Shown here piece by piece: positions 25,547 to 37,529 of a stretch of 64,000 bases of DNA. Every line of letters starts with the position of its first letter. The first letter of the stretch is position 1. Source of the DNA: Flexivirga endophytica. Lineage in GTDB: Bacteria > Actinomycetota > Actinomycetes > Actinomycetales > Dermatophilaceae. The translations under genes and the position numbers were made by a program. The notes beneath the pieces are model-generated. The model saw nothing but the letters and a program-made list of their open reading frames with translations. It had not been told where the DNA came from and did no database searches. The DNA is taken from NCBI RefSeq assembly GCF_014640635.1, contig NZ_BMHI01000004.1, positions 372,001 through 436,000 of the forward strand, written 5' to 3'.

Positions 25547-26333
25547 GCGACTGCAGCGGCTGCTGTCCGACGGGCCGCTGGAGGTCGAAGGGCGACTGGT
25601 CCAGGCATCCAACTTCGTCCTGCGGGTGTGGGTCGAGGATGGCGGTGAGCGGATTCCCGCCGTTTACAAGCCGATTCGTGGCGAGCAACCCCTGTGGGAC
25701 TTCCCCGAAGGGACGCTGGCCGGGCGCGAGTCCGCCGCCTACCTGATCGCTGCGGCGGGGCAGTGGGACTGCGTGCCGGTGACCGCGCTTCGTCCCGACG
25801 GTCCGATGGGAGCAGGCTCTGTCCAGCAGTGGGTCGGGCCGCTGGAGCCGGTCGCCGAGAACGACCTGCTGCGCATCGACCCGCTCGAAGCGGTGCCGTC
25901 GGACTACTTGCCGGTGCTCGGCGTGCACGACGAGGAGGATCGCCCGTTGGTGGTCTCCCACGCACCCCACCAGGACCTTCGCGACGTCGCGCTGCTGGAC
26001 GTCGTCCTCAACAACGCCGACCGCAAGGCATCCTCGCTGATCCTCGACGACGGACACCTGTATGCCGTCGACCACGGCCTGACGTTGCACGCGGAGGAGA
26101 AGCTGCGGACCGTTCTGTGGGGTTTTGCGGGAGAACCATTGTCGGAGTGTGAGATCGGCCGACTCGAGTCAGTGCGTGTGGCGCTGGCGAATGCGCTGGG
26201 CGAGGCGCTGCGTGGCGCCATACAGGAGGACGAGTTGGAGGCGCTCCGTGACCGCGTCGAGGAGCTGCTGGAGACGCGACAGTTCCCGGAGCCGCCGGAC
26301 CACCGGCATCCGCTGCCCTGGCCGCTGTGGTGA
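25524..26333 (+). CDS. SCO1664 family protein (kinase-like fold)
   Basis: 269 aa from GTG 25524, inside the end of the DUF3090 gene. PAVYKPIRGEQPLWDFPEGT with RESAAYLIAAAGQWDCVPVT is typical, as are LLDVVLNNADRKASSLIL and YAVDHGLTLHAEEKLRTVLW. The Lys, the DRK loop and the D-H-G stretch recall PI3/4-kinase-like folds. Function is not established; the genomic link to mshC and DUF3090 is conserved. Confidence 0.88.
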   Translation: MPTAIDAERLQRLLSDGPLEVEGRLVQASNFVLRVWVEDGGERIPAVYKPIRGEQPLWDFPEGTLAGRESAAYLIAAAGQWDCVPVTALRPDGPMGAGSVQQWVGPLEPVAENDLLRIDPLEAVPSDYLPVLGVHDEEDRPLVVSHAPHQDLRDVALLDVVLNNADRKASSLILDDGHLYAVDHGLTLHAEEKLRTVLWGFAGEPLSECEIGRLESVRVALANALGEALRGAIQEDELEALRDRVEELLETRQFPEPPDHRHPLPWPLW

Positions 26334-26351
26334 CGTGTCGTGACGGCGGCT

Positions 26352-26357
26352 TAAGCT
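26352..26357 (+). promoter_or_regulatory. Leaderless-type -10 box before the mshC mini-ORF
   Basis: TAAGCT, 7 nt before GTG 26365. The start codon it serves is that of the repeat-borne mini-ORF, not mshC itself. Confidence 0.5.
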
Positions 26358-26364
26358 GGAGAGC

Positions 26365-26427
26365 GTGATCACCCCACGAAGTTCTCTGCTCGTACCTCGC
26401 TCCGATACTTCGCAGGGACCCCGATGA
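26365..26427 (+). repeat. 63-bp repeat, copy 1: 20-codon mini-ORF joined to mshC
   Basis: Identical at 58 of 63 positions to 56914-56976. It reads as GTG, 19 further codons ([19 protein letters not shown]) and TGA; the TGA shares ATGA with the mshC start codon. A -10 box lies 7 nt before the GTG. If the site is flanked by a TGA duplication, the inserted unit is 60 bp and keeps the frame. Four of the five differences between copies change the amino acid, so the DNA or RNA is better conserved than the peptide. CGAAGT and ACTTCG inside this copy can pair. Confidence 0.8.
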
Positions 26428-27671
26428 CAATTGCTCCGTGGACTCCGCCGAATCTGCCCGGTTTACAAGGAAAAGGCCGAGCGCTGGCGTTGTGGCAGGC
26501 GAAAACCTCGACCGTGACCGCGCTCGAGCTCGGTGACGTCGCCCGGATGTACGTCTGCGGCATCACTCCGTATGACGCCACCCACCTCGGGCACGCCGCC
26601 ACCTACGTGACCTTCGACCTGGCCGGCCGTGTGCTGCGTGACGCCGGGCACGAGGTCCGATACGTGCAGAACGTCACCGATGTGGATGACCCGCTGTTGG
26701 AGCGCGCGACGCGTGACGGTGTCGACTGGCGCGAGCTGGCGACCAGCGAGATCGAGCTCTTCCACACCGACATGACGGCGCTGCGCGTGCTGCCGCCGGA
26801 CCACCACGTGAGTGTGGTGGAGACGATGGATCACCACGTCCGGACCATCCAGGGCCTGGTCGCGAAGGGCGTCACCTACACGGTGCCGACCCCGGACGCG
26901 GCCGAGGACGGTGCGCAGGACATCTACCTCGACCTGTCGACCCAGCCGACGTTCGGTGCAGCGAGTGGTTGGGGGCGAGAGCAGATGCTGGAGGTCTTCG
27001 CCGACCGTGGCGGCGATCCCGACCGCGCGGGCAAACGGGACGCGTTGGACCCGTTGCTGTGGCGCGTAGAGCGTTCCGGTGAGCCGGCATGGGACGCGGG
27101 CGAGTTGCGCCGGGGCCGGCCCGGGTGGCACGTCGAGTGCACCACGATCGCGCTGGATCACCTCGGCATGGGCTTCGACCTGCAGGGCGGCGGCACCGAC
27201 CTGATCTTCCCGCACCACGAGATGTCGGCCGTGCAGGCCGTCGCGCTGACCGATGACCCGCCGTTCGCACGCACCTACGCGCACCAGGCAATGGTCGGGT
27301 ATGACGGCGAGAAGATGAGCAAGTCCAAGGGCAACCTGGTGCGCGTGTCGGACCTGCGCAGGGCCGGTGTCGACCCGATGGCGATCCGACTGGTGCTGCT
27401 GGACAAGCACTACCGCACGCCGTGGGAATACACGGACGACCTCTTGGACACCGCCGTCAAGCGGTGGGACCGGTGGACGCGAGCGCTGGAGTGCCGTGGA
27501 GATGCCGGAGCCGACGAGCTGGTCGACGGCATCCGCGCCGCGCTGGCCGACGACCTGGACAGTGCCACGGCGGTCCGGCTGATCGACGACTGGGCCGCCG
27601 GTCCGGAGGTGGGGGCACCCAGCCCGCGAGTGACCGACGCGATCGACGCCCTGCTCGGCCTGCGCGCATGA
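26424..27671 (+). CDS. mshC: Mycothiol biosynthesis cysteine ligase MshC
   Basis: 415 aa. Joins cysteine to GlcN-Ins with ATP, the penultimate step of mycothiol synthesis. It is related to cysteinyl-tRNA synthetase: Cys zinc ligand and HIGH-like motif in MYVCGITPYDATHLGHAATY, DVDDPLLERA, WHVECTTIALDHLG, FPHHEMSAVQAV and KMSKSKGN near 297. The N-terminus APWTPPNLPGLQG fits the family's xxWxxPxVPxLPG. Its ATG overlaps the stop of the repeat-borne mini-ORF, so translation is probably coupled. Confidence 0.95.
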   Translation: MTIAPWTPPNLPGLQGKGRALALWQAKTSTVTALELGDVARMYVCGITPYDATHLGHAATYVTFDLAGRVLRDAGHEVRYVQNVTDVDDPLLERATRDGVDWRELATSEIELFHTDMTALRVLPPDHHVSVVETMDHHVRTIQGLVAKGVTYTVPTPDAAEDGAQDIYLDLSTQPTFGAASGWGREQMLEVFADRGGDPDRAGKRDALDPLLWRVERSGEPAWDAGELRRGRPGWHVECTTIALDHLGMGFDLQGGGTDLIFPHHEMSAVQAVALTDDPPFARTYAHQAMVGYDGEKMSKSKGNLVRVSDLRRAGVDPMAIRLVLLDKHYRTPWEYTDDLLDTAVKRWDRWTRALECRGDAGADELVDGIRAALADDLDSATAVRLIDDWAAGPEVGAPSPRVTDAIDALLGLRA

Positions 27672-27682
27672 TTCTCTCGGCT

Positions 27683-27756
27683 GCGAGGAAGTGACGACGG
27701 TAGCGAGTATGTCGCCCGGGAGTGCGTATCCGGCGAGGAAGTGACGACAGTAGCGA
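27683..27756. repeat. Two 24-bp direct repeats
   Basis: GCGAGGAAGTGACGAC(G/A)GTAGCGA occurs at 27683-27706 and 27733-27756, 50 bp apart, with one mismatch. They fill the gap between convergent mshC and the PAC2 gene, whose stop is just beyond the second copy. Purpose unknown. Confidence 0.75.
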
Positions 27757-27757
27757 C

Positions 27758-28603
27758 CTATTCGTCGGTGTCGCGGCGGCGGAGGTACTTCTCGAACTCC
27801 CGCGCGATCGCGTCACCACTGGCCTCGGGGAGCTCGGTCGTGTCCTGGGTCTGCTCGAGCGAGTGGACGTAGTCGGCGACCTCGTCGTCGGACGCGGCCA
27901 ACTCGTCCACACCGTGCTCCCAGGCGCGGGCCTGCTCCTGCAGGTCGGCGTGACCGATCAGCGCGTCGAACAACGCTTCCAACCGGGTCAGCAGCGCCAG
28001 CGTCGCCTTGGGCGACGGACCGGCGCCGGCGTAGTGGGGGACCGCGGCCCAACACGACAGGGTCGGCACTTCAGCCTGGTGCGCCGCGTCGGTGAGCACG
28101 CCGACGATCCCCGTGGGGCCCTCGTAACGGTTGGGTTCGACGTCATACCGCTGCCGGGTCTCCTCGTGCTCCGAGGTGACGGTGACCGGTATCGGGCGGG
28201 TGTGCGGCACGTCTGCGAGCAGGCCGCCGAGTGTGATGATCATCCCGACCTCGCAGCTGGTCGCGAAGTCCATCAACTCCTCGGTGAAGCTGCGCCACTT
28301 CATGGACGGCTCGATGCCCTGCACCAGGATGACGTCGCGGTCCAGGGGAGTTTCCTGCGCCAGGAAGATCCGGGTGGTCGGCCAGACGATCTCGCGGCGG
28401 CCCCCATCGCTGCTGATGCGTGGGCGGTTGACCTGGAAGTCGTAGTAGAGCTCGGGATCGAGCGCGGCCAGCGGTGTGGCGCTCCAGGTCTCGATCAGGT
28501 GGGTCACCGTGGCGGAGGCGGTCTCGCCGGCGTCGTTCCACCCCTCGAAGGCAGCGATCATGATCGGGTCGCGCAGCAGGGGCACGTCCTCGAATTCGAT
28601 CAC
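27758..28603 (-). CDS. PAC2 family protein
   Basis: 281 aa from GTG 28603, preceded by GAGGAGG. IMIAAFEGWNDAGETASATV, DFQVNRPRISSDGGRREIVW, VQGIEPSMKWRSFTEELMDF and the glycine-rich GMIITLGGLLADVPHTRPIP are the family's hallmarks. PAC2 proteins are proteasome-assembly-chaperone relatives of unknown bacterial role. Actinobacteria keep the gene beside metH, as here, where it is divergent. Confidence 0.9.
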   Translation of the reverse strand: MIEFEDVPLLRDPIMIAAFEGWNDAGETASATVTHLIETWSATPLAALDPELYYDFQVNRPRISSDGGRREIVWPTTRIFLAQETPLDRDVILVQGIEPSMKWRSFTEELMDFATSCEVGMIITLGGLLADVPHTRPIPVTVTSEHEETRQRYDVEPNRYEGPTGIVGVLTDAAHQAEVPTLSCWAAVPHYAGAGPSPKATLALLTRLEALFDALIGHADLQEQARAWEHGVDELAASDDEVADYVHSLEQTQDTTELPEASGDAIAREFEKYLRRRDTDE

Positions 28604-28730
28604 CGGGACCTCCTCATCGTGATGACCATTCGGAGTTCCAGCTTAAGCCGGTGAGCCGCTGCACGCCCGCAGCGACGAGCCGTGGCAAGGTGCCGAGTAA
28701 GACTGATGATCAGCAGGATCGCGCCGTCGT

Positions 28731-28736
28731 TAGACT
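28731..28736 (+). promoter_or_regulatory. Likely -10 box of metH
   Basis: TAGACT (within TTAGACT). Transcription from about 28743 would give a leader of roughly 120 nt before the GTG at 28866. No strong -35 is seen. Confidence 0.4.
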
Positions 28737-28801
28737 CGTGCCGTTCTGCGCAAACTCCCCGAAGGGATCTCACCCGAAGTTCATCCAGCACAGGCACAGA
28801 A

Positions 28802-28862
28802 GGTTAATCCTCCGGTGGCGGTGCAGGGAGCTTGCGACCGCAACGCGAACGAAGGATTAACC
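28802..28862 (+). promoter_or_regulatory. metH leader hairpin covering the ribosome binding site
   Basis: GGTTAATCCT (28802-28811) is a perfect complement of AGGATTAACC (28853-28862). The right arm contains most of the GAAGGA ribosome site (28851-28856) of metH. Inside the loop a second stem forms: GCGGT with ACCGC, then GCA with TGC. The layout is that of an RNA switch or thermosensor that blocks initiation. It does not match the cobalamin or SAM riboswitch consensus as I remember them. Confidence 0.6.
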
Positions 28863-28865
28863 ACA

Positions 28866-32696
<3,831 letters not shown>

Positions 32697-32699
32697 CTC

Positions 32700-33413
32700 A
32701 TCGATACCAACGCTGCTCGAACAGCGGAGGACCGCAGCGACCCACTGGCGGGTCGAGACCTTCCAGCTGCGGTCCTGTGGGACATGGACGGCACCATCGT
32801 CGACACCGAGCCCCTGTGGATCGCCGCCGAGAAGGAACTCGTCGCGTCATACGGCGGGGAGTGGACCGACGAGATGGCCTACCAGCTGGTCGGCAACCCG
32901 CTGCCCGTGTCAGGTCAGCTGATCCGCGACAACAGCCCGGTGACGTTGTCCTCCGCCGAGATCGTCGACTTCCTGCTCGAGCGGGTCATTGCCGGCATGC
33001 GCGCGCACGTACCGTGGCGTCCGGGCGCTGAGGAGCTGCTCAAGAGCCTGGTGGCAGAAGGCGTTCCGAACGCCCTGGTGACGATGTCCTACGAGTCGTT
33101 CGCCGGTGTGCTGATCGACGCGGTTGCTCATGGCACCTTCACCGTCGTGGTCACCGGTGACCGGGTCAGCAAGGGGAAGCCGGATCCTGAGTCTTACCTC
33201 ACCGCGGCGCGTGAGCTCGGTGCCCGCCCTGACGAGTGCGTCGCGATCGAGGACTCGATCCCGGGCGTTCGCGCGGCCGTCGCTGCCGGGGTGCCGACGA
33301 TCGCCATCCCGCACGTCACCGAGGTGCCGGACATCGCCGGTGCCACCCGTGTCGACACCCTGGTCGGCATCGAGCCGTACGCGCTGCTTTCACTGGTGCG
33401 GACGCGGTCCTGA
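32700..33413 (+). CDS. HAD-superfamily hydrolase (phosphatase), start codon not canonical
   Basis: Core motifs are complete: motif I in AVLWDMDGTIVDTEPLW, motif II LVTMSYESF, Lys in DRVSKGKPDPESYL, motif IV AIEDSIPGVRAA. A phosphoglycolate phosphatase/beta-phosphoglucomutase-like fold; substrate unknown. The first beta strand (AVLWD) lies upstream of the first ATG (32784). Between the metH stop and that ATG no ATG, GTG or TTG occurs in frame. ATC 32700 lies 8 nt after the GGAGG at the metH end, and CTG 32745 is another option. The frame is also the metH frame, so UGA readthrough is possible. I list the ATC-based version (237 aa). Confidence 0.8.
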   Translation: MDTNAARTAEDRSDPLAGRDLPAAVLWDMDGTIVDTEPLWIAAEKELVASYGGEWTDEMAYQLVGNPLPVSGQLIRDNSPVTLSSAEIVDFLLERVIAGMRAHVPWRPGAEELLKSLVAEGVPNALVTMSYESFAGVLIDAVAHGTFTVVVTGDRVSKGKPDPESYLTAARELGARPDECVAIEDSIPGVRAAVAAGVPTIAIPHVTEVPDIAGATRVDTLVGIEPYALLSLVRTRS

Positions 33414-33454
33414 TCGACCGGGCCCTGGCCCGAAGGTCATGATCGAGTCGGCAC

Positions 33455-33496
33455 AACGGAGCGGCCCCGGCGTTCGCACGCCGGGGCCGCTCCGTT
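33455..33496. terminator. Perfect 18-bp hairpin between convergent genes
   Basis: AACGGAGCGGCCCCGGCG (33455-33472) pairs perfectly with CGCCGGGGCCGCTCCGTT (33479-33496) around the loop TTCGCA. It should end transcripts of both the HAD gene and the surface protein gene. Confidence 0.85.
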
Positions 33497-33508
33497 GCTG
33501 ACCCGCTG

Positions 33509-34402
33509 TTACTCGCTCATCCGGCGGCGCAGGAGTCCTGCACCGGCGAGAGCGACGCCGACAGCGGCCAAGCCGCCGCCCAGCAGGGCGTTGTTGCCAC
33601 CGCTACCACCGCTGGGGCCGTCCGTCACGACCACCGGGCCGGAGGCCGGCGGCGTGGTCGTTGCGGCCGGCGGCGGCGTGGAACTGGTGCTCGTTGCAGG
33701 CGGAGGAGTGGTGGAGCTCGTTGCCGGCGGCGTCGAGGTGGAGGTCGTGGGCGGCGGAGTGCTGCTCGACGTCGTCGGAGGTGGCGTCGAAGAGCTCGGC
33801 GGCGGCGTCGAGGAACTGGGGGGCGGCGTCGAGGAACTCGGCGGCGGCGTCGAGGAGCTCGGCGGCGGAGTGCTGCTGGAGGACGGCGGCGTGGTGTCGC
33901 ACTTGACCCAGAAGACCTTGGACTTGGCCTTCTCGTCCTTGCTCACGCCGTTCTTGCCCATGACAGTGGCCTTGTAGTGACCGGGCGCCAAGGTGTATCC
34001 GTCGGTTTCACCGTTGGGGTCGATGTTGATGTACATGGAGTAGGAATAGCCGTCCGCACCGGCAGCGGGCATGGACAGGGTCAGTGAGTCCGGGCCGCCG
34101 TTACCGCCCTGGGGCACGATGGTGACGTCATAACCGGGCTGCTCGGAGTCCTGGAAATAGTACTCGAAGTTGAACTTGCACACCTTCGGGTCGTTGTTCA
34201 CGAAGGCGTCGGGTGTGCCGTATTCGTGCAGTTTGAACGTCCCGTTGTTGCCCGGCACCGACTTGGCCACGGTGGCGGTCGCGGCCCCCGTTGTCGCACC
34301 GTTCGTATTCGGTGCTGCCTGCGCACCGCCCGCAATGGCAACCGTCAGACCCGCCGCGCAGAAAAGGCCACCCGCCCCGACAGCAGCATTTCGGAAATTC
34401 AT
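33509..34402 (-). CDS. Secreted surface protein with Pro/Ser/Thr stalk
   Basis: 297 aa from ATG 34402 (GTG 34414 also possible). Signal peptide ending near GGAQA-APN, a globular domain to about residue 165 (TFKLHEYGTPDAFV, YYFQDSEQPGYDVTIVPQGG, YTLAPGHYKATVMGKNG), and a stalk of repeated TPPPSSS units turning into TPPPTTS. A C-terminal membrane helix (LLGGGLAAVGVALAGAGLL) with RRRMSE follows. The tail is sortase-like in layout, but I see no clear LPxTG-type motif before the helix. It may be anchored by the helix alone. Binding partner unknown. Confidence 0.8.
   Translation of the reverse strand: MNFRNAAVGAGGLFCAAGLTVAIAGGAQAAPNTNGATTGAATATVAKSVPGNNGTFKLHEYGTPDAFVNNDPKVCKFNFEYYFQDSEQPGYDVTIVPQGGNGGPDSLTLSMPAAGADGYSYSMYINIDPNGETDGYTLAPGHYKATVMGKNGVSKDEKAKSKVFWVKCDTTPPSSSSTPPPSSSTPPPSSSTPPPSSSTPPPSSSTPPPTTSSSTPPPTTSTSTPPATSSTTPPPATSTSSTPPPAATTTPPASGPVVVTDGPSGGSGGNNALLGGGLAAVGVALAGAGLLRRRMSE
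33770..33880 (-). repeat. 21-bp tandem repeat coding PPPSSST
   Basis: About five near-identical units of gcgtcgaggaactcggcggc on the plus strand encode the stalk of the surface protein. Unit number is likely to vary between strains. Confidence 0.7.
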
Positions 34403-34583
34403 CTGAAGCTTCACCCACCCCAATGTCTCTCGCGTACCCCTGGCTGGAACACGCATCGTGCTCAAGCCTGACAGGTGTCTGGGAGAGGTCTTGCATTTTT
34501 GCGAGAAATCGATATTCGGGGTGAACCCGACACCGATTGGACGCGTGGATAGGAGGTTCTATATCGCGGTGCTGGACGCTCGG

Positions 34584-35444
34584 TCAGTCGAAGCTGGCCC
34601 CGCCGAGATCCCGTAACTGCTGCATCCGACCGGCATCGGCAGACGTCTCCGGCACGTGCACGATCATGCGCAGGTCTGCGGTGCCGTCGATCGAGTAGCT
34701 GAGTGTGTTGAGCCGGATGAGGCCGACCGGTGGGCAGCGGAACTGCTTGAACTGCGGACCGGGTCGGCTGACCTCCTGCCGGGCCCAGGCGTCCCGGAAG
34801 AGCGCACTCGTGCGGGACAACTCCTCGATGAACGACTCCCACCCGGGTTCGCCGATGTGCTCGGCATAGCGCAGCCGCAGGTTCGCCACGAGGCGACCGA
34901 AGAGTTCGGGATTGATCGGCCGGACGTCCTCACCGGCGACCGCCACCCGCCACAGCACGTTCCGTTCGATCCCGTCCGCGGAGACGATCCACGGGAACAT
35001 GCAGGCGTAGGTCTCGTTGTTGGCGATCAGGTCGTACCTGGCGTTGTAGACACAGGCGGGGTTCGGGTCGAGTTGGTCGAGCACCTGAATCGCGTCGGTG
35101 GGTATTTCCTCCGGCATCTGCGGGGGCATCGGCACACCGGGCACCTGCGCCAATCGATAGAGGTGCCAACGTTCCGCCGCTCCGAGACCCAGCACTCTCG
35201 CCACGGCGTCGAGCACCTGAGTGCTCACATTGATCTGTCGGCCCTGCTCGAGCCAGGTGTACCAGGTCAGCCCTACACCGGCGAGCTGCGCGACCTCCTC
35301 CCGCCGCAGGCCGGGAGTGCGGCGGCGCGGGCCGACGGGCACTCCGACGACGTGCGGACTCACCTGCTCGCGGTGGGCGCGCAGGAAGCGGGCCAACTCA
35401 CGACGATGTGCGGGCTTGGTCCGCGTGGTCTCGTGCTCGGTCAT
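34584..35444 (-). CDS. XRE-family regulator with MmyB-like ligand domain
   Basis: 286 aa. N-terminal helix-turn-helix (RRTPGLRREEVAQLAGVGLT, WLEQGRQINVSTQVLDAVAR), then a PAS-like C-terminal domain (ACVYNARYDLIANNETYACM, FRCPPVGLIRLNTLSYSIDG) as in MmyB/MltR-type proteins. ATG 35444 is preferred over ATG 35450 because it is 8 nt from GAGG. It is divergent from the DHA2 exporter gene with about 120 bp between them, so it probably regulates that gene. Confidence 0.9.
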   Translation of the reverse strand: MTEHETTRTKPAHRRELARFLRAHREQVSPHVVGVPVGPRRRTPGLRREEVAQLAGVGLTWYTWLEQGRQINVSTQVLDAVARVLGLGAAERWHLYRLAQVPGVPMPPQMPEEIPTDAIQVLDQLDPNPACVYNARYDLIANNETYACMFPWIVSADGIERNVLWRVAVAGEDVRPINPELFGRLVANLRLRYAEHIGEPGWESFIEELSRTSALFRDAWARQEVSRPGPQFKQFRCPPVGLIRLNTLSYSIDGTADLRMIVHVPETSADAGRMQQLRDLGGASFD

Positions 35445-35564
35445 CGTCATGTCCTCGATTCTGCAACGACGCCCCCGGTCCGAACGGATCGGATGCTGGT
35501 GCCGTTGGTACCAGGATGAGTGCGCTCCTGTTGCGTTCGCGCCACGAACCGCACGATCGGTGCC

Positions 35565-36974
35565 ATGACAACGACGCAGGTGCGACCGGCATCTTCCGCC
35601 CGACCGACACAGCCCGCCTCCGGACTCCTGCTCACCGTGCTGCTCGGCGGGCTCTTCATGAGCCTGCTGGACATCTCGATCGTCAACATCGCCATCGGAC
35701 CGCTGCGTGACGGACTGCACGCGTCCGGAGCACAGCTGCAACTCATCGTGTCCGGTTACGTGATGACGTATGCCGTGCTGCTCGTCACCGGCGCCCGACT
35801 CGGCGGTCGGCTCGGGCATCGGACGGTGTTCCGCTGCGGGCTCGCGGGTTTCGTCCTGACGTCCGCCGCCTGTGGTCTGGCACCGACCGCGCCCGCCCTG
35901 ATCGGCTGTCGCTTGGCGCAGGGTGCTGCCGCGGCCTTCATGCTGCCGCAGGTGATGAGCCTGATCCAGGTCTGCTTCCCAGCTGGACCAAGCCGGTCAC
36001 GTGCGTTGGGGTGGTACGGACTGGTTCTCGCCTCGGGAACCGTGAGCGGCCAGCTGCTCGGTGGTGTGCTGCTCCAACTGGACGTCGCTGGGCTGGGGTG
36101 GCGAAGCATCTTCCTGGTCAACGTCCCGATCGGTCTCGTGCTGTTGTGGTTGTCCGCTCGTGCGCTGCCGCGCCATACCCGAACGCCCGGCACGAATCTG
36201 GACGTCGCCGGCACCGGACTGCTCGGAGCGATCATCGGTCTGCTCGTCGTCCCACTGGTCCTGGGTCACGAAAATGGCTGGCCAGTATGGGGATTCGTGG
36301 CATGGGGTATCGCCGCCCTGTTGGTCCCCGTCTTCGTCGTCGTCGAGCGGGCGGCGAGCGCTCCGGTCGTTCCGGGGGATCTGCTGCGCACGCCGGGGCT
36401 CCTGACCGGCCTGACCGTGGTGCTCGTCGTGATCACCGGGTATGCCGCGTATCTCTTCGTCTTCTCGGTCCACCTGCAGACGACGCTGGGCATGAGCCCG
36501 CTGGGGACCGGACTGACGTTCCTGCCGCTCGCGATCGGATTCGCGGCATCGTCGCTGTTGAGCCCGCACCTGCCGGCACACGCCACGCGGTGGCTGATCC
36601 TGGCCGGGCTGCTGCTGTGCGCGGTGGTGTTCGTCGCACTCGGACAGGTCGTCGGCGACGGAAACCGTCCCGGCGCGGTGTTGTTGGTGTTCTTCGGGCT
36701 CGTCGGTGTGGGCCAAGGATTCGCGATCACGCCGGTCATGGGCATCGCGCTCAGCCGAGTACCGGTCCGGCGGGCCGGCGAGGCGAGTGGTGTCCTCTCC
36801 TGCGCCTTCCAGCTGGCGCAGGTGCTCGGTGTCGCGGCGGTCGGCTCGCTCTTCCTCAGCGTCGCAGATCGTTCGGGTACGGCCTCTGCCGCACACCTGA
36901 TCTGTGTCCTGATCGCACTCGGCCTGGGCCTCGGGGTCGTCGCCGCCCGGCGATTGCTGATCGTGACACGGTGA
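35565..36974 (+). CDS. MFS exporter of the DHA2 (EmrB/QacA) type
   Basis: 469 aa with about 14 membrane helices. LGGLFMSLLDISIVNIAIGP (motif D1), GARLGGRLGHRTVFRCGLAG (motif A), GCRLAQGAAAAFMLPQ (motif B) and GWRSIFLVNVPIGLVLLWLS are typical of drug:H+ antiporters with 14 helices. The divergent XRE gene is its likely regulator. Its stop and that of the next gene share the palindrome TGATCA. Confidence 0.92.
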   Translation: MTTTQVRPASSARPTQPASGLLLTVLLGGLFMSLLDISIVNIAIGPLRDGLHASGAQLQLIVSGYVMTYAVLLVTGARLGGRLGHRTVFRCGLAGFVLTSAACGLAPTAPALIGCRLAQGAAAAFMLPQVMSLIQVCFPAGPSRSRALGWYGLVLASGTVSGQLLGGVLLQLDVAGLGWRSIFLVNVPIGLVLLWLSARALPRHTRTPGTNLDVAGTGLLGAIIGLLVVPLVLGHENGWPVWGFVAWGIAALLVPVFVVVERAASAPVVPGDLLRTPGLLTGLTVVLVVITGYAAYLFVFSVHLQTTLGMSPLGTGLTFLPLAIGFAASSLLSPHLPAHATRWLILAGLLLCAVVFVALGQVVGDGNRPGAVLLVFFGLVGVGQGFAITPVMGIALSRVPVRRAGEASGVLSCAFQLAQVLGVAAVGSLFLSVADRSGTASAAHLICVLIALGLGLGVVAARRLLIVTR

Positions 36975-37472
36975 TCACGCGGCGGGCGGTGGGGACGAGA
37001 GATCGCCCAGTTGTTCGGCATACCAGCTGCTCCCCACGTGCTCGGCGATCTCCCGCAGCGTCCACGATCCGTCGCGCGGGCGGTCCCACTCGGATGGCCC
37101 GGCGACCAGCAACCGCAGCCGGATCGTTCGTGACAAGCGGGTGAGGCGCTCGACGGCTTCGTTCAGGTCGCCCTCGGTGAATCGTGCGAAGTCGGCGACG
37201 GTCGTCATCCGGCTCTCGCGCCAGCCGTTCGGCCGGGTCGGCACACCGGCCAGCAACGCCTCGATCTGGGCGAGATGGTCGACGAGGTGGTCGGCATACC
37301 GACGAATCACCTTGTGCGGTGTGTAGATCCGCTCGCCGTCCTCGCTCAGCCTGGGCTTGCCGTCCCACGCGAGCCAGGTCCGGGCGAGCGTGAGAACGCG
37401 GGTCGTCGCGGTCTCTATGACCAGCCCGGGGTCGTCCGTGCGGTCTTCGATGTTGGTCATGGTCGTCGTCAT
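36975..37472 (-). CDS. DinB-like/maleylpyruvate-isomerase-type helical protein
   Basis: 165 aa. Four-helix pattern with possible metal ligands: HKVIRRYADHLVDHLAQIEA near 55-70, SWTLREIAEHVGSSWYAEQL near the end. This matches the DinB/YfiT/MDMPI fold, often thiol-dependent (mycothiol) enzymes. Substrate unknown. ATG 37472 or 37460 may be the start. Confidence 0.7.
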   Translation of the reverse strand: MTTTMTNIEDRTDDPGLVIETATTRVLTLARTWLAWDGKPRLSEDGERIYTPHKVIRRYADHLVDHLAQIEALLAGVPTRPNGWRESRMTTVADFARFTEGDLNEAVERLTRLSRTIRLRLLVAGPSEWDRPRDGSWTLREIAEHVGSSWYAEQLGDLSSPPPAA

Positions 37473-37529
37473 GGACCAGACCGTATGACGCCATCGGTTC
37501 GGCGCCCGCCGAAGCGTGACCGACCGCTG

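Noticed and set aside
26365-26427. A cysteine-attenuation leader peptide for mshC
   Set aside because: The 20-residue peptide has no cysteine, and the same sequence precedes prcB.
28604-28865. Cobalamin or SAM riboswitch before metH
   Set aside because: I looked for the B12-box and the SAM core and could not find them. Only the RBS-covering hairpin is supported.
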